DNA of 64,000 nt from Sulfobacillus acidophilus DSM 10332 (GTDB lineage Bacteria; Bacillota; Sulfobacillia; Sulfobacillales; Sulfobacillaceae), in the NCBI GenBank assembly GCA_000237975.1, contig CP003179.1, positions 2,290,270-2,354,269 on the forward strand. Direction: 5' to 3'. Every line of letters begins with the position of its first letter. The first letter of the stretch is position 1. A program made the position numbers and the translations under genes. The notes below the pieces were generated by a model that did no database searches, had not been told where the DNA came from, and saw only the letters and a list, made by a program, of their open reading frames with translations. Shown piece after piece: positions 51,526-60,384 of the stretch.

Positions 51526-52578
51526 ATGCGGTTTTCGGAATTGGTGGAGGTGATCGCCACCCTTTATCGAGAATTTCCCGTGATTCCGGTGTCCGTCAGC
51601 AGCGCACCGGGCGTCGATGTTATGCCGCTCTTTCATCAGGTGCGACAACACTTGACATCCGACGCTCGAACGCATTGGGGCCTTCTCTATCTGAACCGTA
51701 ACGCCTCTTCGGATGACGCCTACCTCTATCACCCGGTTTCCGGTTACACTCCGGCGCCATTTCCCGACAGGCCGGCCGTATTAGCCGGCCGTCTACCCGT
51801 CTATGGAATTTTGGTAATCGAACGAAGCGATCCCCGGCTTCCCAACCTTTTACGAACCCGCCACCTCGGTTCCCATCGGCTCGCCGACCAATGGGTAATC
51901 GGCATCGAAGGTCAGCCGCCGGAACTCGATACGCTGTCGTTGACGCTCGATTGGACGATGGCCGATTGGTTGTCGACGATCGACGGGCCGGCCGATTTTC
52001 TGGACTTTATGGCCCGCGAGCGCCCCGAGTGGCCCGAGCCTCGGCTGGGCGATCGCCCCTTAACTCCCCAACGGTTGAGATGGGCCGGTCAAGTCCGAAA
52101 ACGAGGCCTTTTTCACGATGACCGTCTCTGGTTTCCTGTGCTGGCCGGCCTCTTGAGTCCGGCCTTAGCCCAAGCCTTTTTATCGGATCGACAACACCAA
52201 GAAGAGGAACTGGCTCAACTGATTTTATTCCATTGGGACGAGTTTGCGCCGGTTTGGGAGACGCTTTTGGTTCAAGAGAACTACCTCGCCATCGAAAAAT
52301 TTGTGGAAAGTGTGATTCATGTGTTTCAGCGGTCGGCCGTCCGAACGCCAGGCGAGCTCCCGGCCCATTGGACAGCGTGGCTTATCGGGTTACCCGGCCC
52401 GCTAAGGCAAAAAACGGTGAATAGCTTGCGACAACTGGCCGACAATTACCCGGACAGTGGACTGGCCCGCTATTTTCAATCGACCGAAGGGCTCCGGTTA
52501 TTACACCAGGTGGCAGAGGACAAACCGTCGACACGCCTTAAACCGCGATGGCATCGACCGCCGGGCTACGCCAAATAG
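51526..52578 (+). CDS. MoxR-like AAA protein that has lost its ATPase motifs
   Basis: 350 aa. Its order of blocks follows MoxR-type AAA ATPases: PVSVSSAPGVDVMPLFHQV in the Walker A place (normally GPPGVGKS), YGILVIERSDPRLPNLLRT in the Walker B place (normally GILFLDE), HRLADQWVIGIEGQPPE (normally YRLPDGW-xx-AAGN), LTLDWTMADWLSTIDGPADF with DFMARERPEW, and VLAGLLSPALAQAFLSD. The Lys of Walker A and the Asp-Glu of Walker B are gone, so ATP hydrolysis is not expected. The comparison is from memory. GGGGAGG precedes the ATG; it is the second gene after the anchored protein. Confidence 0.6.
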   Translation: MRFSELVEVIATLYREFPVIPVSVSSAPGVDVMPLFHQVRQHLTSDARTHWGLLYLNRNASSDDAYLYHPVSGYTPAPFPDRPAVLAGRLPVYGILVIERSDPRLPNLLRTRHLGSHRLADQWVIGIEGQPPELDTLSLTLDWTMADWLSTIDGPADFLDFMARERPEWPEPRLGDRPLTPQRLRWAGQVRKRGLFHDDRLWFPVLAGLLSPALAQAFLSDRQHQEEELAQLILFHWDEFAPVWETLLVQENYLAIEKFVESVIHVFQRSAVRTPGELPAHWTAWLIGLPGPLRQKTVNSLRQLADNYPDSGLARYFQSTEGLRLLHQVAEDKPSTRLKPRWHRPPGYAK

Positions 52579-52640
52579 CTGCATCTTTTCGCCGCATCCG
52601 GTGATACTAGCCGGGAAACCGGCGAAAGGAGTGTTTTTTG

Positions 52641-53078
52641 ATGAAAGTCAGCGAAATCATGACCAAAAATGTCTCGACGGTGTCACCCGGCGATACGATT
52701 CAAAAAGCCGCGCAAATCATGCAACAGGTCGATTGCGGGAGCACGCCCGTCACCGACGGCGGAAAAGTGGTGGGAGTGGTCACCGACCGCGACATCACGA
52801 TTAAAGCCGTCGCGAGCGGTAAGGGCCCCGAGACCCCGGTTAAGTCGGTCATGTTCGACCGTGTGGTCACGGTTAAGCCGGACACCGACGCCCGGGAGGC
52901 CGCCAACATTATGGCGGATAATCAAATTCGGCGGCTTCCGGTCGTGGACGCCCAAGGAAAACTGGTCGGAATTTTAGCGATTGCCGACTTGGCCCGCGTC
53001 AATATTTTTGTCAGTGAATCGGGTAAGGCGTTGAGTGAAATTTCCGAGCCCAGCCGCCGATCTAACGCCGTTCAATAA
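52641..53078 (+). CDS. CBS-domain protein
   Basis: 145 aa, two CBS repeats: VSEIMTKNVSTVSPGDTIQK with GVVTDRDITIKAVA, and KSVMFDRVVTVKPDTDAREA with RRLPVVDAQGKLVGILAIAD. Stand-alone pairs sense adenine nucleotides or similar ligands. AAAGGAG precedes ATG 52641; a TTG one codon earlier is less likely. A hairpin terminator follows. Confidence 0.92.
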   Translation: MKVSEIMTKNVSTVSPGDTIQKAAQIMQQVDCGSTPVTDGGKVVGVVTDRDITIKAVASGKGPETPVKSVMFDRVVTVKPDTDAREAANIMADNQIRRLPVVDAQGKLVGILAIADLARVNIFVSESGKALSEISEPSRRSNAVQ

Positions 53079-53096
53079 TCGTACTCCTCCCAATAA

Positions 53097-53127
53097 AAGA
53101 GAGCCGTCCGGCGGGGCGGCTCTTTTA
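53097..53127. terminator. Two-way hairpin terminator between convergent genes
   Basis: GAGCCGTCC (53101-53109), loop GGCG, GGGCGGCTC (53114-53122) with one G-T pair, then TTTT; on the other strand the AAAAGA before it supplies T residues. It can end both the CBS and the SPW-repeat transcripts. Confidence 0.8.
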
Positions 53128-53138
53128 ACGGGAGGCTT

Positions 53139-53501
53139 TTAGGCGGCCCGATGGGTCGGCGCACGCGCTTCATCATCGGTCGACGACCAGGCCTGCCAAA
53201 GTCCTCCGATTAACATCAACACACCCAGAATCGCCGTGATCCCCGTAGCCCAACCATGCCGACTAAAATTATAGAACCACGGCGTTAAGGCCAGGTATAA
53301 GCCGAAGACGGCTTCCAGATAGTAGAGCCAGTTGCGGTGCCGAAAATCGCTGAGCTCCCAAATGCTCCCTATCAAGACGAGTCCACCCAAGATCACCGCA
53401 GTCCAGAGATATGCCTGGGAATGCATCGGGTTCAGCGCCCATGCGGAAACGACAAACCACGCACCCATAATGGCCATCAACCAGTTACGCCAGGTCATCA
53501 T
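53139..53501 (-). CDS. SPW-repeat membrane protein
   Basis: 120 aa with four membrane helices and two SPW-type repeats: WLMAIMGAWFVVSAWAL with YLWTAVILGGLVLIGSIWEL, and YYLEAVFGLYLALTPWF with GITAILGVLMLIGGLWQ. The family is of unknown function and common in envelope-stress contexts. GGAGGTGACGG precedes the ATG pair at 53501. Confidence 0.85.
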   Translation of the reverse strand: MMTWRNWLMAIMGAWFVVSAWALNPMHSQAYLWTAVILGGLVLIGSIWELSDFRHRNWLYYLEAVFGLYLALTPWFYNFSRHGWATGITAILGVLMLIGGLWQAWSSTDDEARAPTHRAA

Positions 53502-53664
53502 CCGTCACCTCCGGTTCTCTTTTGTTCGAGGTGGAATCCTCGCACCTTCCATATACCAAAGGCCACGCAGAACACCAACCGGCAAATGAAGCGATTACCG
53601 GTTATAAGTTAACATAATGTTGCTTTTTTAGGTTTTATGTTCTATTTTTACAGGATTTCAACGC

Positions 53665-54339
53665 CTAGCTCGGCATGACATCTCCCCGATTGACGTAAAA
53701 AACCTGCCCCGTCATCAAATCGCCCGGAAGCTCTAACAGGCGCCAAATCACCTCGGCGACTTCCTCCGGCGACTGCCACACCCCCGCCCGCGTTTGGGCT
53801 TGGATGCGGCTCGCTTGGGGGAGCGGGAGTTTTTCACCCCAGCGGGTTTTGACCCACCCCGGTGCGACGACGTAAACCGTCGCGTCTTTGATCCAACTTT
53901 GGGCTAAACTTTTGGCATAGCCGGTGACCGCCGCCTTTGCGAGGGCATAAAGCTCCCCAGCCTCTCCGGACTTGCCGAGATAGGCTTGATCCCACCCGAG
54001 AAATACCAACCGGGCACCGGGATTTAAATAGGGCCGAATCGCCCGGCTACACTTTATGCTGCCTTCCACGTCGACCTGCCAAAGCCGGGCGAGTCGCTCT
54101 TCATAGGGTTTCAAGCGGAGCGGCGGACTTAAAATATCGGCGCCGGCCAAAAAGACTGCCGCATCATACGGCGCATGTTGTCGGAAGACCGTCTCGATTG
54201 CCCCGGTGGGCCAGGTGACATCTAATGCAATCGGCCCTTGACGGGCGGTACCAATCACCTGCCAGTGGTTCCGCGCCAATCGACCGAAAGCCGTCCCGAT
54301 GCCACCGCTGGCCCCGGTCACGATAACCCGTTTCATCAC
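53665..54339 (-). CDS. Short-chain dehydrogenase/reductase (SDR)
   Basis: 224 aa. The nucleotide site is VIVTGASGGIGTAFGRLA, and the catalytic Tyr and Lys are in ELYALAKAAV; the usual catalytic Ser lies near LVFLGWDQAYLG but the Ser itself is not evident, so activity may be altered. The start overlaps the SWIM-like gene stop by 4 bases, so it is the last gene of the SNF2 operon. Confidence 0.88.
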   Translation of the reverse strand: MMKRVIVTGASGGIGTAFGRLARNHWQVIGTARQGPIALDVTWPTGAIETVFRQHAPYDAAVFLAGADILSPPLRLKPYEERLARLWQVDVEGSIKCSRAIRPYLNPGARLVFLGWDQAYLGKSGEAGELYALAKAAVTGYAKSLAQSWIKDATVYVVAPGWVKTRWGEKLPLPQASRIQAQTRAGVWQSPEEVAEVIWRLLELPGDLMTGQVFYVNRGDVMPS

Positions 54340-54884
54340 GCCCTCCCGCCCGGAATGTCGCGTAACCGCATCGCCTCCCGGCGCACTACTTCCATCACTT
54401 CGCTAAACTCGGCCCGCGTGCGTTCGGCATGGGCCCCCAAGGCGGCCGGCACCCGTACCGCAAGCGCCTTACCCGATCCCGCCCGATCGTCCGCTTCCCG
54501 GTTGAGAAAAAGGGCCAGCAACTGAGGCTCTTGATCCACCGCCTGTAGCCAACGCCATAGCGTCCCTAACACATGGGGGCACCCCGTCCCTGCCCGACCG
54601 TCCACCGAACATTGCCAGTGCGGCACCTCGCGGCTATACGGCAACTGGTCGATGAGATCCAGAGCATCCCAGGCATGGGGTTGGCAATGAAAACGGTATC
54701 GGTCGGATAGGCTCCAGGAAACTCCTTCGATTCGGACACTCACCGGCGGGTCGGCCCAAAATCCGGTGACTTCTCCCGCAAAGCCTTGTACGGCATCCGG
54801 GACCGGCAGCGCCGACCAATCCGGCGTATACCCGATCACGCCTTCGGCTCGTGCACGCCATTTTTCCGCTATTGATCCACCCAT
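54336..54884 (-). CDS. SWIM zinc-finger-like protein, SNF2 partner
   Basis: 182 aa. The text IAEKWRARAEGVIGYTPDWS near the N-terminus and HWQCSVDGRAGTGCPHVLGT near residue 80 resemble SWIM-finger proteins coded beside bacterial SNF2 helicases; the CxH half is clear, while the first CxC is reduced to one Cys. GGAGGAAACCGC precedes ATG 54884, which lies inside the SNF2 gene end (16-base overlap). Confidence 0.72.
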   Translation of the reverse strand: MGGSIAEKWRARAEGVIGYTPDWSALPVPDAVQGFAGEVTGFWADPPVSVRIEGVSWSLSDRYRFHCQPHAWDALDLIDQLPYSREVPHWQCSVDGRAGTGCPHVLGTLWRWLQAVDQEPQLLALFLNREADDRAGSGKALAVRVPAALGAHAERTRAEFSEVMEVVRREAMRLRDIPGGRA

Positions 54885-57445
54885 GCGGTTTCCTCCAATT
54901 CCAACCACCGCCGTAATTCCTCGTCCCCTAATTCGGTGAGCCAGCTTTCCACCCCACCGGATTGCAGCACCTCGTGTGAAAGGGCCCGCTTGTGTTCAAT
55001 CATGGCGTCAATTCGCTCCTCGATGGTGCCCCGGGTCACAAATTTGTGCACGGTCACCATCGCGGTCTGGCCCAAACGCCAGACTCGGTCGGTCGCTTGA
55101 TCCTCCACGGCCGGATTCCACCACCGGTCATAGTGGATCACATGTTGAGCTTGGGAAAGATTTAATCCCACCCCACCCGCCTTGAGTGATGCCAAGAAAA
55201 TGGGCGGGCCGTCCCACGCTTCGAACTGGTGAAGCACCCGGTCTCGCTCCTCCTTCGACAACGAACCGTGAAAAAGCGCCACCGGCACATGAAACTTCCG
55301 ACGTAAATAGGGTTCGAGGAGAGTGGCCCAACTGACATATTGGGTGAAAATCACCACGCGTTCACCCGCTGCTAAAATTTCCGTCAGTAATTCTTCCACC
55401 CGGGCCAATTTCCCGGAACGGTCCTTTAACGGCCCGCCGTTTTTTAAAAATAGCGCCGGATGATCGACCACCTGCTTTAAATGCGTCAATGCCGCCACAA
55501 TCGCTCCCCGTCGGGCCATTCGGTCCGTACTCTGTTGGACGTCATGCCATAAGCGGTCTAACACGGCTTGGTAGAGCGTCGCTTGTTCGGGCGTCAAATG
55601 GGTAAAATCTTTGCTCTCGATCTTTTGCGGAAGATCCGGCATGACCGCCGGATCGGTTTTGACCCGCCGCAATAAAAAGGGTGCCATGAGCCGCCTGAGG
55701 GTCGCCAATGCCTCCGGCTGCCGCTCGAATCGCAGGCTAAAGTCTCGAAAGGGCCCGAGGTAGCCGGGATTTAAAAACTCCATTTCGGCCCACAGATCGC
55801 CTAACCGGTTTTCCACCGGGGTACCCGTCAACGCAACGCGCCAATGGGCATCCAGTTCCCGAATGGCCCGTGCCCGTTTCGTGCGTGGATTTTTGAGCTG
55901 TTGGGCCTCGTCCGCCACAACCCCTTCCCAGACCACTTGCCGAATCGCTTCCACATCCCGCAACAAGACGTCGTATGTGGTCAAAATGATGTCAAAAGGC
56001 CGACGCCAGCCCAAAAATGCCTCTCCCAAAGCCCGATGAATCCCCACATGCACACCCACGGACAGCGCCGGATAAAAGCGGCGAATCTCCCGCTCCCAAT
56101 TGCCTACCACCGACAAGGGCGCCACAATAAGGACCGGCCCCCGCCAAAGCCCGCGTTGGCGAATCCGCGCCAACGCGGCAATCACTTCGACCGTTTTGCC
56201 CAACCCCATGTCATCGGCCAACAATGCCCCGACGCCGAGTTCCATCCGACGGGCCAGCCATTCGACCCCTTCTTGTTGATAGGATCGGAGAGCCCCCTGA
56301 AAACCCGGTAGCGGTTCGAACGGAGGCAAAGGAGCCCGTAGCCGGGCGACCCACTCCGCCAGTTGACCCTCGGCATTTAGCGCGGGCTCTCCGTCATCAC
56401 CCGCCATGACCCAGCGCAATGCATCGGCGGTTTTAATCCGGCGATGGCGGGCTTGGTCCAACACCCGACGCATGTGGGCCACCGTCTCCGCATCGACCAC
56501 CAGATAATAAGAACCCACCCGCACGTAAGGCTTGCCCGATGCGAGCACGGCCGCCAAATCACTCGGATGAAGCGTGTGATCGCCGAGCGCAATCGTCCAG
56601 TCGACCGACACCAACTGATTCAACCCCAAAAAGCGTTCCGACTCCGACGGTCCGCCGTCGACTCGGCCGGATAAGCGCAAACGGGGATTTTGCCATCGTT
56701 CCGGCCAATGAATCGCCACACCGAGCCCATTCAACCGGTGAATCTCCTGGTCCCAAAACGCATCCGCCTCGGCTCCTTGCAAAAGAAGACCGGATCCGCC
56801 GCTGTCCCCCAATAGCTGGCGATAGGGGGGGAACGCCAAAGACCATTCGGCCAGTTCTGGACGGCTTACCCCGTGCACCGTTAATTGAATGCCCGCCAGC
56901 TCCGGCCGTTGAACCACGTCCACCCGTCGGCGTTCCCGCCGTTCAGATTCGGGCGCCCCCTCTTGCCATTCCGCCATGGCCGCCAACAATTGCGCACGGT
57001 CCCCCGGATTTAAATCCCAGAGGGCCCGGGGACGTAACAAACGCGCCATGAGACGTCGACCGAGGGGTCCGCCAATGGCCCGCCGGACTTCCAAATCCGG
57101 TGCATGCCGTCGAATGAAGTCGTCTACCGTATCGCTTAAAAAGGCTTCTGCCCATCGCCAATCTTCATCCGCCGTCAAGTCGAGCTCCGTCCGGACCCAA
57201 TCGATACCCCGCACACGCCACCGCGGTAAAACCTGATCCCCCACCACATCCACAGCCGGCCCAAACTGGCCGCGCGAGAGAATACGGAGGACCACATCCC
57301 ACCACTGATATACCGCCTGCCCCCAGGCTGTTTCGCCGCCCAGTGCGACTTGCACCGCATCGTCTAACGGGTAAAAAAGCCCTTGAGGACTCCAAAACCC
57401 CCAATGGCCTTCATGCTTGGCCGGCACCAGCCTATCCTCGCGCAT
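54869..57445 (-). CDS. SNF2-family DEAD/DEAH-like helicase (RapA/HepA-like)
   Basis: 858 aa. Residues 1-380 are the SNF2-associated N-terminal region of bacterial members. Motif I is DDMGLGKT (411-418), motif II DEAQ (512-515), motif III ALTGTPVENR; the second lobe has VVIFTQYVSWATLL, FLASLKAGGVGLNLSQAQHV, and DRWWNPAVEDQATDRVWRLG. It uses ATP to move along double-stranded DNA and remodel protein-DNA complexes. It overlaps the upstream 57432 gene by 14 bases and the SWIM gene by 16, so the group is one operon. Confidence 0.95.
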   Translation of the reverse strand: MREDRLVPAKHEGHWGFWSPQGLFYPLDDAVQVALGGETAWGQAVYQWWDVVLRILSRGQFGPAVDVVGDQVLPRWRVRGIDWVRTELDLTADEDWRWAEAFLSDTVDDFIRRHAPDLEVRRAIGGPLGRRLMARLLRPRALWDLNPGDRAQLLAAMAEWQEGAPESERRERRRVDVVQRPELAGIQLTVHGVSRPELAEWSLAFPPYRQLLGDSGGSGLLLQGAEADAFWDQEIHRLNGLGVAIHWPERWQNPRLRLSGRVDGGPSESERFLGLNQLVSVDWTIALGDHTLHPSDLAAVLASGKPYVRVGSYYLVVDAETVAHMRRVLDQARHRRIKTADALRWVMAGDDGEPALNAEGQLAEWVARLRAPLPPFEPLPGFQGALRSYQQEGVEWLARRMELGVGALLADDMGLGKTVEVIAALARIRQRGLWRGPVLIVAPLSVVGNWEREIRRFYPALSVGVHVGIHRALGEAFLGWRRPFDIILTTYDVLLRDVEAIRQVVWEGVVADEAQQLKNPRTKRARAIRELDAHWRVALTGTPVENRLGDLWAEMEFLNPGYLGPFRDFSLRFERQPEALATLRRLMAPFLLRRVKTDPAVMPDLPQKIESKDFTHLTPEQATLYQAVLDRLWHDVQQSTDRMARRGAIVAALTHLKQVVDHPALFLKNGGPLKDRSGKLARVEELLTEILAAGERVVIFTQYVSWATLLEPYLRRKFHVPVALFHGSLSKEERDRVLHQFEAWDGPPIFLASLKAGGVGLNLSQAQHVIHYDRWWNPAVEDQATDRVWRLGQTAMVTVHKFVTRGTIEERIDAMIEHKRALSHEVLQSGGVESWLTELGDEELRRWLELEETAWVDQ

Positions 57446-58238
57446 GGTTGAGCGTCTCCTGAATCGTTCGGATTTTTGTCAAATTGTTATCATACGCGAT
57501 AATGACGCCATCGGCATAAAATTGGGCGACTTCGGCCGCCCGGAGCAATGACGCCTGCTCCACACCCAGCCCATATAGCTCAATATAAAAAGGTTTTTCC
57601 AATATCTCCCGAAATGCGCCGGCCAATATTTCAAGCCAGTAGGTGGTGGCATAGTGGAGATCATAAATCGGTACCACATATACATCCACCCAGCGGTTTA
57701 AAAGGGTCGGATCCACGCCGAACCGCCGCGGCAAATGCCCGGGAAACGGATCGGGATAGAGAGTGAAATGGATGGCGTCGGCACGCTCTCGCGCCTGACG
57801 GACAAATTCGGCAATACGATGGACCCGATAGCGGGTCCCGTCCTCCGTACCTTGCCGACGGCGACACACCGGGCATTGACAAAACCCTTCGCGGGCAAAC
57901 GATACGTCATCCAACCGCAGGACCGAAGAGCGAGACCCCTGAAGCGCCCGTTCAATCCAATCCCAGGCTAAAGACCACACCTCGTCGCGACCGGGGCACA
58001 ACGTATCCCAGTCAAAATACCGCGCCGCGCGCGTTCCCCTTAAACCGTCGGGCCCCTCTTGGACCCAATCCGGATGCGCCTCTGCCACCCGGTTGTCACC
58101 AAATATACTCACCATGGGAATGGTCCCGGGGATCGGCGGATGCCAGACGCCCGCAACATCTTTGACCTCATAATAATTGGGATAAAAATACGGCAAGTGG
58201 TCGGGAAACCGGCTGACAACCCCAAAGACCTTGGCCAT
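57432..58238 (-). CDS. TIM-barrel-like protein of unknown function with a CxC-x2-C cluster
   Basis: 268 aa. The order of short strands and acidic ends (VLRLDDVSFAREGF, IHFTLYPDPFPG, VDVYVVPIYDLH, FYIELYGLGVEQASLL, GVIIAYDNNL) suggests a glycoside-hydrolase-like TIM barrel. FCQCPVCRRRQG may bind zinc. No exact family recognised; no signal peptide, so a role on imported sugars or on something else is open. ATG 58238 has GAGGAGG six bases upstream. It is the first gene of the SNF2 operon, an odd pairing. Confidence 0.6.
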   Translation of the reverse strand: MAKVFGVVSRFPDHLPYFYPNYYEVKDVAGVWHPPIPGTIPMVSIFGDNRVAEAHPDWVQEGPDGLRGTRAARYFDWDTLCPGRDEVWSLAWDWIERALQGSRSSVLRLDDVSFAREGFCQCPVCRRRQGTEDGTRYRVHRIAEFVRQARERADAIHFTLYPDPFPGHLPRRFGVDPTLLNRWVDVYVVPIYDLHYATTYWLEILAGAFREILEKPFYIELYGLGVEQASLLRAAEVAQFYADGVIIAYDNNLTKIRTIQETLNHARG

Positions 58239-58575
58239 CTGAGACCTCCTCACGCCGATCTGTTTTATTTTATCAGAGTCGGCGAGGTCCTACCATGCCT
58301 TAAGCTTTCTGCGTGGTTCCCAGTTTTAGAGAATCCTTGATCCGGAAAGGTATTAGTGATCCCATAAACTTGGGCGGCATCCGCCGCCCGGCAGGTCAAC
58401 CCTGTCGGATATACCACAATATCCGGTCCCAGACATTTAAAATCGCTTGGACGGAGTAAAAAAGGGGTTCACCCACAACATATCCGTTGGCGAGGTCTAT
58501 TTCCCACGCGACGAACCCTGTGATACGGCTATCGTCCCGGCCGACAAACGAGAGCATGGGGTTAAAGCGCGATGG
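58239..58575. other. Intergenic stretch without recognisable gene
   Basis: About 340 bases between the SNF2 operon start and the monooxygenase remnant. It should carry the SNF2 operon promoter, but I see no convincing -35/-10 pair and no protein-like frame. Confidence 0.5.
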
Positions 58576-58953
58576 TCAACCCTGTATCGGCCAGGTGGGC
58601 GCGGGGTCGTGACGGTAAAGCCAGTCGACCGGTTGAAAATCCCACGGGGAACGTTGCCGCAAGAGGTGGTTGCGCAATAAAACGGCGGTGGGATCGTCGT
58701 GGTGAATGATATCGCCGAATGTTTGTGCCGCTCGTTGCACCGCCGCGGTGCGCGGGATGCGGCGGTCTTCATAGCGTCGCAACGCGAGGGGCAGATTGTC
58801 GCTATCCATCGTCACCGACTCCGCCAACGTCAGCGCGTCTTCAATGGCTTGGCAGGCACCTTGAGCGATATACTGCAGCATCGGATGTGCTGCATCCCCC
58901 AAAAGCGTCATCCGCCCCCGGGTCCAAGAAGCCAACGGCCGGCGATGGAGCAT
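58576..58953 (-). pseudogene. C-terminal remnant of an FAD-dependent monooxygenase (salicylate hydroxylase-like)
   Basis: 125 codons holding RGRMTLLGDAAHPMLQYIAQ and GACQAIEDALTLAESV, the second FAD motif (GDAAH) and the C-terminal helices of class A aromatic hydroxylases. The N-terminal 250 or so residues, including the GxGxxG motif, are missing upstream; the first residues MLHRRPLASW are the usual lead-in to GRMTLLGDAAH, so this is a truncated gene. Confidence 0.82.
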
Positions 58954-59371
58954 GCGACCGTCAGCGTGGCCCTAATCTCTCACGAGTCGTAAATGCCGGG
59001 CAACAGGGTGTCTTCCGTAGTGGCATACCCGCGCTGCCGAGTCAGCTCCGGCTCGTAAGCCAAAGTCTCGGGGGAATGGACCACTGGCGACAGCTTTTAA
59101 AATCTTCAGACCGGTTTCTACCTTGAATAAACAAGAGGGGGATCCCATAGTCCAACCCACATTGGACGACCACGGTGGGTCAAATGGATATCCCCCGGAT
59201 TGTCGACCTACTGCAAGAATCATGCCGTGAAGCGTCCCGGTGGATTTATCCGGGGACGAGCGAGGATATAACCCAGGCGAAAAAGGCCCATCGGACCGAG
59301 CGGGACGGAATTCACGGTCTTAGGCATGCGCTTTATCCGCCCTCAAAAGCCGAGACGACTCGGCTTAAAGC
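58954..59371. other. Decayed coding stretch, not identified
   Basis: On the minus strand a 38-codon piece ending with TGA at 58980-58982 reads like protein (PETLAYEPELTRQRGYATTE, then DTLLPGIYDS) but has no start and is cut upstream by TAA. I cannot name its family. It sits just upstream of the monooxygenase remnant and may be the end of another lost catabolic gene. The rest of the stretch shows nothing. Confidence 0.4.
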
Positions 59372-60121
59372 TCAAGCTTTTATCGCTTCCAATACGGCAT
59401 CCCAGAGACGAATACGCGCCCGCAAAGCCGTGACCGCCGCCTCCTCCGCTTCCGCCCGTTTGGCGACGGACGGGCCGATAAGGGCGTCCATCAATTGGAG
59501 CGCCCAGGGACCGTGCTGTTCCCCGTCGATTTCGATATGGCGGGCCAGGTAATAGCGTAGGCGCCCAGTTTCCAATCCGTATTGACCCTCTAGCCGACCG
59601 ATGATGCGTTCGAACATTTCGGGGATGATATCCTCCCGACCAAAAAAGAACACCGCCGCGGTTTGATGGAGGGGCCGAGTCATGGCGTAGTGCAGTGTAG
59701 TCGCCACAAATTCTTGAATGGCGGGGGCAACCCCTAATTGCCGGAGCGCTTCCAGCGGGTCGGCGCCTTTCCCTACCAGATCGATAAACCGACGAATCGT
59801 GCGGGTATCGGCGCCCACTTCTTCCATGGCTTCCAAATAGAGTTCAAAATGACTCAGGTAGCCGCCCCGACCGTCCTCGTCACTTTCTTCGGCTAATACG
59901 ATTTCATTAATCAGCCGGGCAAAGGACGGATGACCGGAAGGCAGCCAGGGCAAACCCACGCCGGTTAATTCTTGCTGTAACCGTTTTAATAACGTCATAA
60001 AATCCCAGACGGCAAACACATGATATTGCATATAGGTATACAACGCGGCGGGATGGGTCAGTCGGCTGTACATCGGATGGTGGATTAATTCTTCGCGTAA
60101 TGTACTGAGCTCCTGGTTCAA
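59372..60121 (-). CDS. DUF3050-like heme-oxygenase-fold protein
   Basis: 249 aa. HHPMYSRL and YMQYHVFAVWDFMTLLKRLQ near the N-terminus, FFFGREDIIPEMFERIIG and LARHIEIDGEQHGPWALQLM later are typical of DUF3050, a four-helix heme-oxygenase-like fold with His/Glu ligands that often binds two metals. TTG 60121 is preferred because GAGGAGG lies eight bases upstream; the longer frame to 60268 runs through the hairpin and has no family text. The ribosome site is inside a 12-base hairpin arm. Confidence 0.75.
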   Translation of the reverse strand: MNQELSTLREELIHHPMYSRLTHPAALYTYMQYHVFAVWDFMTLLKRLQQELTGVGLPWLPSGHPSFARLINEIVLAEESDEDGRGGYLSHFELYLEAMEEVGADTRTIRRFIDLVGKGADPLEALRQLGVAPAIQEFVATTLHYAMTRPLHQTAAVFFFGREDIIPEMFERIIGRLEGQYGLETGRLRYYLARHIEIDGEQHGPWALQLMDALIGPSVAKRAEAEEAAVTALRARIRLWDAVLEAIKA

Positions 60122-60127
60122 AGACAA

Positions 60128-60178
60128 TGCCTCCTCGATGGGTATTGCGCCGGACGGACCGGGACTATCGAGGAGGCA
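60128..60178 (-). promoter_or_regulatory. 12-base inverted repeat that hides the ribosome site of the DUF3050 gene
   Basis: On the minus strand TGCCTCCTCGAT (60167-60178) and ATCGAGGAGGCA (60128-60139) pair perfectly over 12 bases with a 27-base loop. The 3' arm contains the GAGGAGG ribosome site of the TTG 60121 start, and the 5' arm is its exact complement. No T-run follows, so a terminator is unlikely. Confidence 0.7.
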
Positions 60179-60207
60179 AGGATGAACGCCACAAGGATAC
60201 CTCCTGA

Positions 60208-60384
60208 CTATTGCCCTGGGGTCACCGGATGATGGAAGCGAGCAACCGTTTCCGATACGCGTTCCCAAGACTCCGCGCTAAATCGACAGGCGGGATACTC
60301 GGAACACTGAATCACCAGGCCCTGGTCGACCGTCGTTATCTCTTCCAGGTATCCAGTATGACACACCGGACAGTGATAGGTCAT
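60208..60384 (-). CDS. Zinc-ribbon protein, topoisomerase-finger-like
   Basis: 58 aa. YHCPVCHTGYLEE and QCSEYPACRFSAES give two Cys pairs like the C-terminal zinc fingers of topoisomerase I. AAAGGAGG lies eight bases before ATG 60384. It precedes the DUF3050 gene by 86 bases, which hold the hairpin. An extended -10 (TGGTAAAAT, 60550-60558) lies upstream. Confidence 0.75.
   Translation of the reverse strand: MTYHCPVCHTGYLEEITTVDQGLVIQCSEYPACRFSAESWERVSETVARFHHPVTPGQ

Noticed and set aside
56539..57051. 170-codon plus-strand frame inside the SNF2 gene
   Set aside because: It is antisense to the SNF2 N-terminal region and rich in Pro and Arg; shadow of a high-GC gene.
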